A stretch of 64,000 nt of DNA from DATKPA01 sp051955985 (GTDB taxonomy: Bacteria; Planctomycetota; Phycisphaerae; WQYP01): the NCBI GenBank assembly GCA_051955985.1, contig JBQCGD010000145.1, forward strand, positions 52,076 to 116,075, read 5' to 3'. Shown here in pieces: positions 8,343-17,300 of the stretch (position 1 is its first letter; each line of letters begins with the position of its first letter). The translations under genes were made by a program, and so were the position numbers. The notes beneath the pieces are model-generated. The model saw only the letters and a list, made by a program, of their open reading frames with translations. It had not been told where the DNA came from and searched no databases.

Positions 8343-8370
8343 AATATAATGGCGTTTTGCGGCGGGGCAA
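8343..8370 (-). promoter_or_regulatory. Promoter of the PEP-CTERM gene at 7563-8225
   Basis: Minus strand: TTGCCC (8370-8365), a 16-base spacer and TATATT (8348-8343), followed by operator O3. The predicted leader is about 110 bases. Confidence 0.6.
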
Positions 8371-8658
8371 ATGAATTCTGGATTTTTCTGTTGCCTCTTC
8401 CAACCCCGCATGCGGGACATCCTGCTCTTTCGCGGAGGCCCGGTGATCCCGCGTCCCGGTCGCATTTCCGCGTAGTGATCGCTCATTTTGAGCCTGAAAG
8501 GCAGATGTTTTTGCATGCCGGTGCCCAGGAGGTGCAGGTCCTCAAGTCCGCACCCCAACCTCCTTCCGAGTCAGAAGGGGACGAACTCCTGCTCGCTTCA
8601 GTTGCAACTCCGGTCTTGGCAACCCTTCCCGCCGGTTCCAAAAAACCGCGAATTTCCT
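8371..8658. other. Spacer between the divergent PEP-CTERM and xylanase promoters
   Basis: About 290 bp between the two promoters hold no convincing gene, RNA or hairpin. Short open frames here lack ribosome-binding sites and family features. The spacing between operators O3 and O4 (centres about 362 bp apart) would allow looping by a bivalent repressor. Confidence 0.5.
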
Positions 8659-8686
8659 TTGACCGCCTCCAGAGCCGAGGTATCCT
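8659..8686 (+). promoter_or_regulatory. Promoter of the GH10 xylanase gene
   Basis: TTGACC (8659-8664), a 16-base spacer and TATCCT (8681-8686), followed after three bases by operator O4. The leader to the ATG at 8954 is long, about 260 bases, and I see no recognisable riboswitch in it. Confidence 0.65.
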
Positions 8687-8689
8687 TGA

Positions 8690-8701
8690 GTAAACGTTTA
8701 C
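8690..8701. promoter_or_regulatory. LacI-type operator O4 (perfect palindrome)
   Basis: GTAAACGTTTAC, identical to O3, covers the predicted transcription start of the xylanase gene. Confidence 0.85.
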
Positions 8702-8953
8702 CCGAACCGCCCGCACAACTCGCGCGCCGTCCCTGCTGGACATCGCTCTGTCCACACCTCCACGGCCATTCCCTTCGCAAGTCCGCGGAATGTTGTCCGC
8801 ATTCCGCTTCTGTACCTCTGATTCAAACGGAACTTTTCGGAAATTCGCACGAGAACACTGTCCGGTAATCATTCCCCTCGACGCTCCCTTTGTCCGGCGG
8901 TGCGTCCCGCTGAGTGGTGGACCTTGTTTCAATCCCCTTCGAAGGACAAGCAA

Positions 8954-10756
8954 ATGAACCAGGCGCATGGGTACGCCGCCGCTGCGCTCCTTTCCGCGGT
9001 GATGATCCCCTCAACCTCCTTGGCCGCCGTTCTCAACGCCGCTTCCATGGCCTTTCAGTCCGGCGGATCCGCCAACGGTCCTTCCTGGACGCTTGCCTCC
9101 GACGGGTACGTCGGAACTTACATCACCCTCCCTGCCCCCGGCACCGTCACCCTCGCAGTCCAGGCCACCGGGCAACCCGGCACAGGCTCCGCCCCGCTCC
9201 TCGGCATCTCCGTTGACAATTCCTCGCAGCACTTCTCCGTCTCGAATTCCCCAGGGACCTACACCCTCACCGCCGCCCTCCCCGCCGGCACCCATTTCGT
9301 CCGCACCGACCTCTCCAACGTCATCACCGGCAGGAACCAATCCCTCACCATCCAGAACCTCACCGTCTCCGGCGCCAATATTCTCAACCAGAACACGAAT
9401 TCGAACGCCCTCGCCGCCGCCGACACCTACGCCGCCAATTTCCGCCAGGGCAACGCCACCATTTCCTTCCCCGGCATCGCGCCGGGTACCCCCGTCGAAT
9501 TCAAACTCGTCCGAAACGCCTTCAACTTCGAAGGCTCCGTCACCGGCAGCAACTCCGCCGACCCCACCTCCTACATGGCCGTCGCCAAGCCCGTCCCCGG
9601 TTCCACCGCCGCCAACTACCAGAAATTCTACAACGCCAGCTTCAACACGCTTGAACCCGCCAACGCCGGCAAGTGGGCCAACAACGAACCTTTCCAGAAC
9701 TTCACCACCATGTCTTACGTCGATACCCTCCTCAACTACGCCCGGAACAACCACATGAACGTCCGAATGCACAACCTGATCTGGGGCGCCCAGCAGCCCG
9801 CCTGGGTCAACTCCCTGCTCACCAGCGCCCAGTCCTCAAACCCCACCACTGCCGCGAACGCCAAATCCCGGCTCATGACCGCCATCGCCAACCGCATCAA
9901 CTACTACATCGGCCCCAATGGCAACCGCTCCGACAATTTCCAGGAGCTCGACGTCCTCAACGAAGCACTCCGTACACCCCCCTACTGGAAGATCTTCGGC
10001 CCCTCCGGCCTCGCACAAATCTACAACATGGCCGCCAACGCCGCTGCCGCCGCCGGCAATCCCAAACTCCGCCTGTACACCAACGAGTACAACGTCCTCC
10101 AGTTCTCCAACAACCCCGCCAACGGCGCCCAGGATCCCTACGCCAACTGGTACCGCCAGAATGTCGAAGACATCCAGAATGCCCTCCCCGGCGAACCCAC
10201 CGTCTCCGGCGTCGGCATTCAGTACTACGCCGACAGCACCCTCTCCAACCACAGCCCCGCGCGCATCATGCAGGCCCTCGAAAATCTCTCCGTCACCGGC
10301 CTGCCCATTTCGCTCACCGAGTTCCAGGTGAAAAACGGCGCCGCCCCCGCCGATGCCGCCCAAATCCTCACCGACACCATGCGTCTCATGTACGGCTCCC
10401 CCAACGCAACCACCATGGGCCTCTGGGACTTCTGGGCCGGCGCTGCCGGAGGCAACTACACCGCTGCCGCTCTTTACGATGCGAACTGGAATCTCACTCC
10501 CGTCGGCGCGGCCTACGCATCCCTGATGGATCAGTGGAACACCGACCTGAACACCACCATCGGCGCAGACGGCACCGTCCATTTCACCGGCACCTTCGGC
10601 GACTACGACGTCCTCGTCGGCAACAATCATTTCGCCATGACATTCACCGGCGACCCCGCCATCACCCTCTCCATCCCGGAACCTTCCACCCTCGCACTTC
10701 TATGCGGTTCGCTTGCATCACTCGCCTGCAGGCGCCGATGCAGGAACCCCCGGTGA
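8954..10756 (+). CDS. Secreted GH10 endo-1,4-beta-xylanase with PEP-CTERM tail
   Basis: The 600-residue protein has a signal peptide (residues 1-24), an N-terminal beta-sandwich (about 25-160), a family 10 catalytic domain (about 190-550) and a PEP-CTERM anchor (IPEPSTLALLCGSLASLACR then RRCRNPR). Catalytic-domain landmarks are RMHNLIWGAQQPAW, the acid/base Glu337 in ELDVLNEAL (family WDVVNE) and the nucleophile Glu456 in ISLTEFQVK. GVGIQYYA and MGLWDFWAG also fit. It would cleave xylan backbones outside the cell, feeding the esterase, symporter and GH52 enzymes encoded nearby. I used the ATG at 8954, preceded by AAGGA; the upstream ATG at 8900 would delay the signal peptide. It carries promoter-operator O4 and is convergent with the GH43-like gene, 25 bp away. 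Confidence 0.93.
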   Translation: MNQAHGYAAAALLSAVMIPSTSLAAVLNAASMAFQSGGSANGPSWTLASDGYVGTYITLPAPGTVTLAVQATGQPGTGSAPLLGISVDNSSQHFSVSNSPGTYTLTAALPAGTHFVRTDLSNVITGRNQSLTIQNLTVSGANILNQNTNSNALAAADTYAANFRQGNATISFPGIAPGTPVEFKLVRNAFNFEGSVTGSNSADPTSYMAVAKPVPGSTAANYQKFYNASFNTLEPANAGKWANNEPFQNFTTMSYVDTLLNYARNNHMNVRMHNLIWGAQQPAWVNSLLTSAQSSNPTTAANAKSRLMTAIANRINYYIGPNGNRSDNFQELDVLNEALRTPPYWKIFGPSGLAQIYNMAANAAAAAGNPKLRLYTNEYNVLQFSNNPANGAQDPYANWYRQNVEDIQNALPGEPTVSGVGIQYYADSTLSNHSPARIMQALENLSVTGLPISLTEFQVKNGAAPADAAQILTDTMRLMYGSPNATTMGLWDFWAGAAGGNYTAAALYDANWNLTPVGAAYASLMDQWNTDLNTTIGADGTVHFTGTFGDYDVLVGNNHFAMTFTGDPAITLSIPEPSTLALLCGSLASLACRRRCRNPR

Positions 10757-10781
10757 ATGGCCCCTTCCTGCAACCCCTTCA

Positions 10782-11921
10782 TCACTTCGCCGGTTCGCTC
10801 GCCGGCGGCGTTTCCGCATACTTGTTCCGATCGCACTGCAGCTTGCCGTCGGCCCCGAGCGTGATCTCCGCCATCTGCATGAAGGTCCGCTTGCCATCAT
10901 GCGTGAAATAGAACAGCACGAGCTGCTGGTCCTCCGGGCTCCCGGAACCGCTTCCCGCCGGCTGCATCACGATCCAGGGATGATGGCCGGTGCCCTGGTC
11001 CAGCGTCCGTTTGCCGATCGATTTCTGATCGAGCAGCAACGCGTTGAAAGACCAGTCTGACAAGCCGGTGTCTGACCGCCACGCATCCAGCGCACGCCCG
11101 TTGTCCTGTAGGTCCCAGTAGGCCCCTTTCCAGTGCCAGACGAACGGCGCTTCGTGTCCCCGCCCGATGTTCGCGTCGCCTTGGTCCTTCCACATGTTCA
11201 GATCCGGCGAGGCGGCGCGGAACGTGCGAGAACCCGCCGCCTCGTTCTTGTACCACAGGTACCACGTGCCGTTGATCTTCAGCACCGTCGGATCGATCGT
11301 CCGGCGCGACGCCAGCGGCAGCGAAGAGACGTGCGTCCAGTGGACCCCGTCTTCCGAGGTGAAATGTTCAATCGTGCGGTCACCTGCCCAGTTCGTGAAA
11401 ATGCCGTGGACATACGTGACGAACATGTGGAGTTTGTCCCCGGGCGCTCCGCCCCCCGCAATGCCGTTCCCCTTCTCCCAGAAGACCGTCGGCGCCCACC
11501 AGGTGACATCGTCCTTCACGGGATCGCCCAGCGACTTGGAAACCTCCCCCTCCTTCAACGTGCCCTGCGCAACGCCCTCGTACTTCCAGTGCAGGCCGTC
11601 CGCCGAAGTCGCAATTCCAATGGCGCTCCCATGCACCCAATCGACTCCCTTGGCATTCGGGAGCGTTGCGCGCCGCTGCGTGTAGTACATCCAGTATTCG
11701 CCGTGCGCCCCTTTCCCGGGAAGCCACACCACCGCCGGATCGGACGCACCATGCCACACCGGATCGTCATACAGCGGGGCGGGAGCGTTTTCCACCGCGA
11801 TGCGCGGCGGCTGCGCAGTGCCCGTCGCCGCCTCCCCCTGGGCCCGGTGAGCGGAAGCGATGAGCGCTGCTGATGACACAAGCACAAAGGAGATGCCGCG
11901 GAATTGTTTCACAGTCTTCAT
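10782..11921 (-). CDS. Secreted GH43-like beta-propeller glycoside hydrolase
   Basis: The 379-residue protein has a signal peptide (MKTVKQFRG then a hydrophobic core, ending near AQG) and repeated blades typical of five-bladed propeller glycosidases of the GH43/GH32/GH117 kind: YDDPVWHGASDPAVVWLPG (candidate catalytic Asp), IATSADGLHWKYEG, DPTVLKINGTWYLWYKNEA and HEAPFVWHWKGAYWDL (candidate Glu). The exact family and substrate are not certain; arabinose or xylose side chains would suit the context. The ATG at 11921 gives a clean signal peptide. A GTG at 11975 overlaps the upstream GH2 stop codon (GTGA) and would add 18 residues, so translational coupling is possible. It is the last gene of the run from the giant repeat protein through GH2. 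Confidence 0.75.
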   Translation of the reverse strand: MKTVKQFRGISFVLVSSAALIASAHRAQGEAATGTAQPPRIAVENAPAPLYDDPVWHGASDPAVVWLPGKGAHGEYWMYYTQRRATLPNAKGVDWVHGSAIGIATSADGLHWKYEGVAQGTLKEGEVSKSLGDPVKDDVTWWAPTVFWEKGNGIAGGGAPGDKLHMFVTYVHGIFTNWAGDRTIEHFTSEDGVHWTHVSSLPLASRRTIDPTVLKINGTWYLWYKNEAAGSRTFRAASPDLNMWKDQGDANIGRGHEAPFVWHWKGAYWDLQDNGRALDAWRSDTGLSDWSFNALLLDQKSIGKRTLDQGTGHHPWIVMQPAGSGSGSPEDQQLVLFYFTHDGKRTFMQMAEITLGADGKLQCDRNKYAETPPASEPAK

Positions 11922-11971
11922 CCCCGCGACAATACACTTCCTCGCGTCCGCCGCAAGCCCGCGCCGGAATT

Positions 11972-14341
11972 TCACCGATCCTGATTCTTCAACTGCAGCG
12001 TCCCGGCCGCAAGGCCATCGGCGCGTGCCGTGATGGTGAAAGGACCACTGCCGCCGGACGATCCGCGCACCATGGCCAGGCAGCGGCCGATATAGACGGG
12101 ATACGCATTCGCTTGATACGGATCATGCGCCGCCGGATCAGCATTCTCCACGGCCACGATCGCGCCCGGCCCGGTGATGCTGAAGGTGATCCGATTGTCA
12201 GCCGAAGGCACTTGGATGCCGGCCTCATCCACCACCCGCGCCGTCACAAACGCAAGATCGTCCCAGTTCGAGCCCACCGCCTTGCGATCGCACATCAACA
12301 CCACTTTCGCAGGTTTGCCGGCAGTCTGCAGTTCGCTCTCCGCCGCCTCCCGCCCGCCGTTGCGCCCCACCGCTTTCAACGTCCCGGGCGCGAAATCCAC
12401 TTCCCATCTTCGGGGAGATTCGTCCTTCGGCGCCGCCCGCGCTCCAAGCGACTTCCCATTCAGAAACAGTTCCACTTCCTCACAATTCGAGTAGACCAGC
12501 ACCCGCTCCTTGTGCGGCGAAAGAATCGACGGCGTCCAGTCCAACGCCTGCACCGCACGCGTCTGCGGCTCCCCGGGAAGACTTGGATTCGCCACCGCCC
12601 CCTGGTCGCGCACCATCGCCACCATCGGCTTTTCCGACCACCACGATTGCCGCTGATACCCGATCCCCCGCGGCGTATCGGTAATGTCGATCAGCCCGCT
12701 CTCGTGCAGCACCACCGGCCAGCGCCGCGATTCGCCAAGGTAATCGGCGCCCGTCCACAGGAATTGGCCGGAGTACGACGGATGATCGCGCACCGCCGCC
12801 CACGCCTTGAGCGCCGGGCCGCTCTCGGTATTCACGATCTTGCGCGATGGCTTGTCACGCTGGGCCGCCAGCAACTCGTCGTCGCGATAGTTGGTGCCCA
12901 CCACGTCCAGCAGGTCGGCGAGCCCGTCGGTGTAGTCGTGGCTCACGTTCGGGCGGAACAGCGCCTGCGTCACCGGCCGCGTCGGATCGTTCTCGTGAAA
13001 CACTTCGACCAGGCCCCGCAGGATGGGTATCGCGCTCTGCGCGTTCGGCGTGTCGTGGATCTCGTTCCCGGCGCTGTACAGCACGATGCTCGGATGGTTG
13101 CGATCACGGCGCACCGTGTCCCGCGTGTCGGTCAGGTGCCACTCTTTGAAGTACAGGTGATAGTCATACCGGGTCTTGCCCACCAGCCAGCAGTCGAACA
13201 TCTCGTCCATCACCAGGAACCCCATGCGGTCACACAGGTCCAGGAATTCCGGCGCGGGCGGATTGTGCGCCGTGCGGATGGCGTTTACGCCGAGCCCTTT
13301 CAGGGCCGACAGCCGATGTTCCCAAGCCGCCACGGGAACTGCCACGCCGAGGCCCCCGAAGTCTCCGTGCAGGCAGACCCCCTTGAGCTTCACGCTCTTG
13401 CCGTTGAGGACAAATCCCTCCGTCGGGCTGAATTCCGCCGCGCGGATGCCGAACTCGGTCGACGCTCCGTCAGAAACCTGGCCGTCCCCGCGAATCTCCG
13501 TTTCCGCTCGATAAAGCTGCGGATGCTCCAGATCCCACCACCGCGGCGCCACCGCAACATCCTGCTCAAACACCCCCGTCGCGCCGGGCCCGATCACCTG
13601 CGGCGCTGAATCCCCGCCCTCTATCGGCCGGCCGTCAGGAGCCACCAGCCTCAGGTGCACCGATACCTGCCGCGGCACGTCTGATTGGTTCACAACCTCG
13701 CTCTGCACGTGCACCGTCGCCCTCTCGGCGCCCGGCTGCAGGTCCGGAGTCGTCACGAACAAGCCATCCCTCACGAAATGCACCGCATCCGTCGTGTAAA
13801 GATGCACGTGCCGGTAAATCCCCGACCCCGCGTACCAACGCGACGCCGGCTGCTGAGAAGTGTCCGCACGCACCGCCACCACGTTTTCTCCGTTCCGGAG
13901 GTGCGGCGTGAGCTCGTACCCAAATGTCACGTATCCGTACGGCCGGTGCCCGAGGTGCACCCCGTTAACCCACACATCGCTGTTCGCCATCACCCCGTCG
14001 AACGTGATGAACACGTGCTTCTGGCCGACCTCGGAAATGGTGAAGTGCTTCCGGTACCACCCCACTCCGCCCGGCAAAAACGCCCCTGCCCCGCCCGACG
14101 GGTTCTTCGGATCGAACGGCCCCTCGATGCTCCAGTCATGAGGCACATCCACGCGCTGCCACGCCGCGTCCGCCAGCCCCGGCGCCTCCCCACCCGCCAC
14201 GTCCCCTTTGTGGAACCGCCAGTCACGATCAAATAAAGGCGAGACGTGAGGCCATTCAGAATGGCCCGCACGTCTCGCCATGCATCCAGCGGCCAGGCCA
14301 ATGAGCACCGCGGCCACCGGAAGCGTTACACATTTCCGCAT
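11972..14341 (-). CDS. GH2-family beta-galactosidase-like lipoprotein
   Basis: The 789-residue protein begins with a lipoprotein signal (GLAAGC, lipid-modified Cys20), so it is probably anchored to a membrane. GH2 domains follow in order: sugar-binding jelly roll (about 40-185; WRFHKGD, VPHDWSIEGPF, WYRKHF, DGVMANSDVWVNGVHLG), immunoglobulin-like domain (about 190-300) and TIM barrel (about 305-600; GVCLHGDFGGLG, AIRTAHNPP) with acid/base Glu427 in SAGNEI and nucleophile Glu506 in NTESG. The C-terminal region resembles the DUF4982 and Ig-like modules common in large GH2 enzymes. Substrate specificity cannot be read from sequence: beta-galactosidase is the default, but other beta-glycosides are possible. 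The gene sits 33 bp after the giant PEP-CTERM gene, and its stop overlaps an alternative GTG of the GH43-like gene. AAGGA precedes the ATG. Confidence 0.88.
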   Translation of the reverse strand: MRKCVTLPVAAVLIGLAAGCMARRAGHSEWPHVSPLFDRDWRFHKGDVAGGEAPGLADAAWQRVDVPHDWSIEGPFDPKNPSGGAGAFLPGGVGWYRKHFTISEVGQKHVFITFDGVMANSDVWVNGVHLGHRPYGYVTFGYELTPHLRNGENVVAVRADTSQQPASRWYAGSGIYRHVHLYTTDAVHFVRDGLFVTTPDLQPGAERATVHVQSEVVNQSDVPRQVSVHLRLVAPDGRPIEGGDSAPQVIGPGATGVFEQDVAVAPRWWDLEHPQLYRAETEIRGDGQVSDGASTEFGIRAAEFSPTEGFVLNGKSVKLKGVCLHGDFGGLGVAVPVAAWEHRLSALKGLGVNAIRTAHNPPAPEFLDLCDRMGFLVMDEMFDCWLVGKTRYDYHLYFKEWHLTDTRDTVRRDRNHPSIVLYSAGNEIHDTPNAQSAIPILRGLVEVFHENDPTRPVTQALFRPNVSHDYTDGLADLLDVVGTNYRDDELLAAQRDKPSRKIVNTESGPALKAWAAVRDHPSYSGQFLWTGADYLGESRRWPVVLHESGLIDITDTPRGIGYQRQSWWSEKPMVAMVRDQGAVANPSLPGEPQTRAVQALDWTPSILSPHKERVLVYSNCEEVELFLNGKSLGARAAPKDESPRRWEVDFAPGTLKAVGRNGGREAAESELQTAGKPAKVVLMCDRKAVGSNWDDLAFVTARVVDEAGIQVPSADNRITFSITGPGAIVAVENADPAAHDPYQANAYPVYIGRCLAMVRGSSGGSGPFTITARADGLAAGTLQLKNQDR

Positions 14342-14374
14342 CTACTGTCCTTGCTGCGAAAACCTCTCTATCGA

Positions 14375-17300
14375 TTACCGGCTCCGCCGACGACGCATCA
14401 GCATCAACGCCGCAGGCACTGCGATCGCCAGCGATGCCGGCTCCGGCGTCGCCGCAATCGACGGCCCCGCCGAAACCGATGTCGTTGCCACGCTCGTCCC
14501 AAACCGGTTGAGCACGTCCGACAGGTCGGTCAGGTTCACCGTCGCCGCCCCGTCGAAATTGCCCTTGCTCCAGGACAACGTCGCCACGCCGAAATTATTC
14601 AACACGATCGAAAGATCGGTGAGATCCACCGTTCCGTCGTCGTTCGCATCGCCAATGTAACCCTTGTGCACGCTGATGACCCCCGCCGTGGTCGTGCTGT
14701 CCAGCGAGTAAAGAATTGTCGTATCGGCGCTGGTCGGAAGCGTAACCGTCATGTTCGACAGGCCGCTCATCGTGCCGCCGTACGTCATGATCTCGTAGTA
14801 ACCGAGCGACGCCGCACCCGTCAGCGGGCTCGCGCCGACCGTGATGTTCCCGGCGCCAAAACTCACGTTCCCCGTCACCGCAACCAGGTCGTTGGACGTC
14901 CCCGGGGCGGCAAGGTCGAAGTTGAGCGTGCTCCCGTCGCCGGCCGCCAGGCTGCCCACCGTGAGCGTGCCCGTGGCGCCCGCCGTGTTCACGCCCGGAT
15001 TGATCGTGCCGCCGCTCGCCGTCACCGCACCGCTGATCGTCCCGGTCCCGCCGAGGGTGCCCGTCGTCAGCGTCACGTTCCCCGAACCCGTGCCCGAGCC
15101 CGTCGTGTTCGTCACGAACAGCCCGCCGCCGTTGATGGTCGTCTGGCCCGAGTAAGTGTTCGCGCCCGCCAGGGTGAGGTTGCCGGCATTCACCGTCAAA
15201 GACACCTGCTGGTTGCCGCTGAGAATGTGATCCTGGATCGTCCCGCCAAACGTGCTGTTGACCGCCTGGTTGTACGAAATCAACGTCGGCGCCGACGTGC
15301 TGCTCGATCCGATCGTGCCGTTCCCCGTGATGCCCGGCGAAGTCATGTTCGTCGCCTGCACAATCGTCGGATTCCACCCGCCGATGTCCAGCGTCCCGCC
15401 CGCCGCCACGGACAGCCCATTCACCTGCGCCGGCACACTGCTGCTCCCTGCAAGCGTCAGCAGCCCCGCATTCACTGTCACCGTGCCCGTGAACGTGCTC
15501 ACACCCGCCAGGTCCAGCGTCCCCGGACCCACCTTCGTCACATTCGTCGCACGGCCCACCGTCGCATCCGCCAGCGTCCCCGTGAACGTGCTCGTCTGGC
15601 CGGCCGTTTCAACCGCACCGATCTCATATGTCGCAGCGTTGTTGTCCGCCGCGCCCACCGTCCCGTTCCCCGTCAGGTCGCCCAGTCGCACCGTCCCGTT
15701 CGTGATCAACGTATAGACACTCACGTTCGGACCCACGTTCACAGACGCGCCCGACAGATCGAAATTCCCGTTGTTGATGCGGAAATCGCCGCCCGGGCCC
15801 GTCCCCTGGTTGGGCGTCGTCGCCGTCAGGTTCAACTGCCCGTGGAACGTCGACCAGTCGCCGGAAACCGCGCCACGCACGTACTGCACGGTGAAGTTCA
15901 GCGTCCCGTTCCCGATCACCCCGCCCGAGAACTCGCCGCGCGGCCCGTTGTTGATCGTCACCGTCGCCCCATCCGCGATCACCACGTTGTTCGGAATCGT
16001 CACATACGTCGGACCCGTGCTCGCGTTGTACCCCGGCATATTCAGCGTCGTCCCGTTGGCCATCGTGATGTTGCCGGCGCCGGCCCCGTCGTTCGTCGTC
16101 GACGTGCCCAGCGAGACGGTCCCGCTCTTGATGTTCAACCCGCCGCTGTAGGTGTTCGCACCGCTCAGCGTGATGGTGTTGTTTCCGTTCTGCACCACGC
16201 CGCCCGAACCGGTGATGTTGTTCGCCACCGTCACGGCGCCCACCGTGTTGAAGGCCAGCGTGCTGTTCACCGTCGTGATGCTGGCGTTCGCAAACGAGCC
16301 GTTCGTCACCCCGTTGCCCAGTTGCATCGTCCCGCCGTTCACCGTCACCGCGCCGGTGAACGTATTCGTCCCCGTGATCACCAGCGTGCCCGCCCCGGTC
16401 TTGTTGAACGTCGCCGTCGTGTCGATAGAACTCACCACCCCGGTGAGCGTCATGGTGTTCGCCTGCGTGTCGATTGTCGCCGTCGTCGTCGGCTCCACCG
16501 TGATGTTGTTCGCCAGCGTCACGTTCGCCCCCGCCTGCAGCTTCGCCGACGACTGGATGTCCAGCGAACCCGTGCCGAGCGCCGCGTCGTTCCCCACCTG
16601 GATCGTCCCGCTCCCCAGGACCGTCCCGCCCGTGTACGTATTGGCGTTCGCCAGGATCAGCGTCCCCGCGCCGTTCATCGTCACTGATTTCCCGGCGCTT
16701 CCTTCCGACACCACGCCGGACAGCGCCACCGACCCGTCGGTGATCGATGCATTCAAGTTCGAGTTCAGCACCACCGGCGCCGAGATCGTGTGGCTGCCCA
16801 GGCTCCCCACGATGCGGGCCGGATTCACGCCGTTGTCCAGCACCAGCGACCCGCCGGTCCCTGCCGCAACCGTGTACGAATTCGAGTTGTTGAACGCGAT
16901 CGTGCCGACCGTCTGCGCCCCATCCAGCGTCACCGTGCTCGCCGCAGTAATGCTCGACCCCAGCACCGCAGTCTGCCCCTGCGCGTTGGGCACGCCCGAC
17001 GGATTCCAGTTCGACGCCACGTTCCACGAGCCGCCGCCCGAAAGATTCCACGTCGGCAACTGGATCGTGCTCGGCGCCAGCGTCACCGTCACAAACTGAT
17101 TGCCCCCCACCACCGCCGTCCCGAAGGTCGCCTGCGTCCCGATCGGCACGTTCGCATCCGCAAGCGCGCTCAAACCGGTCCCCCCGATCGCCCCCGCATA
17201 TTGGAACAGGTCATAAGTCCCCGACGTCGCGAACGGAGTCCCGTCCGCAACGTTGATCAGGTTGATGTTGATCGAGCCCGCCGTGCCGTTCAGCACCAGC

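Noticed and set aside
8349..8693. A 114-codon plus-strand frame between the divergent promoters.
   Set aside because: It spans a promoter, has no ribosome-binding site and no recognisable feature.
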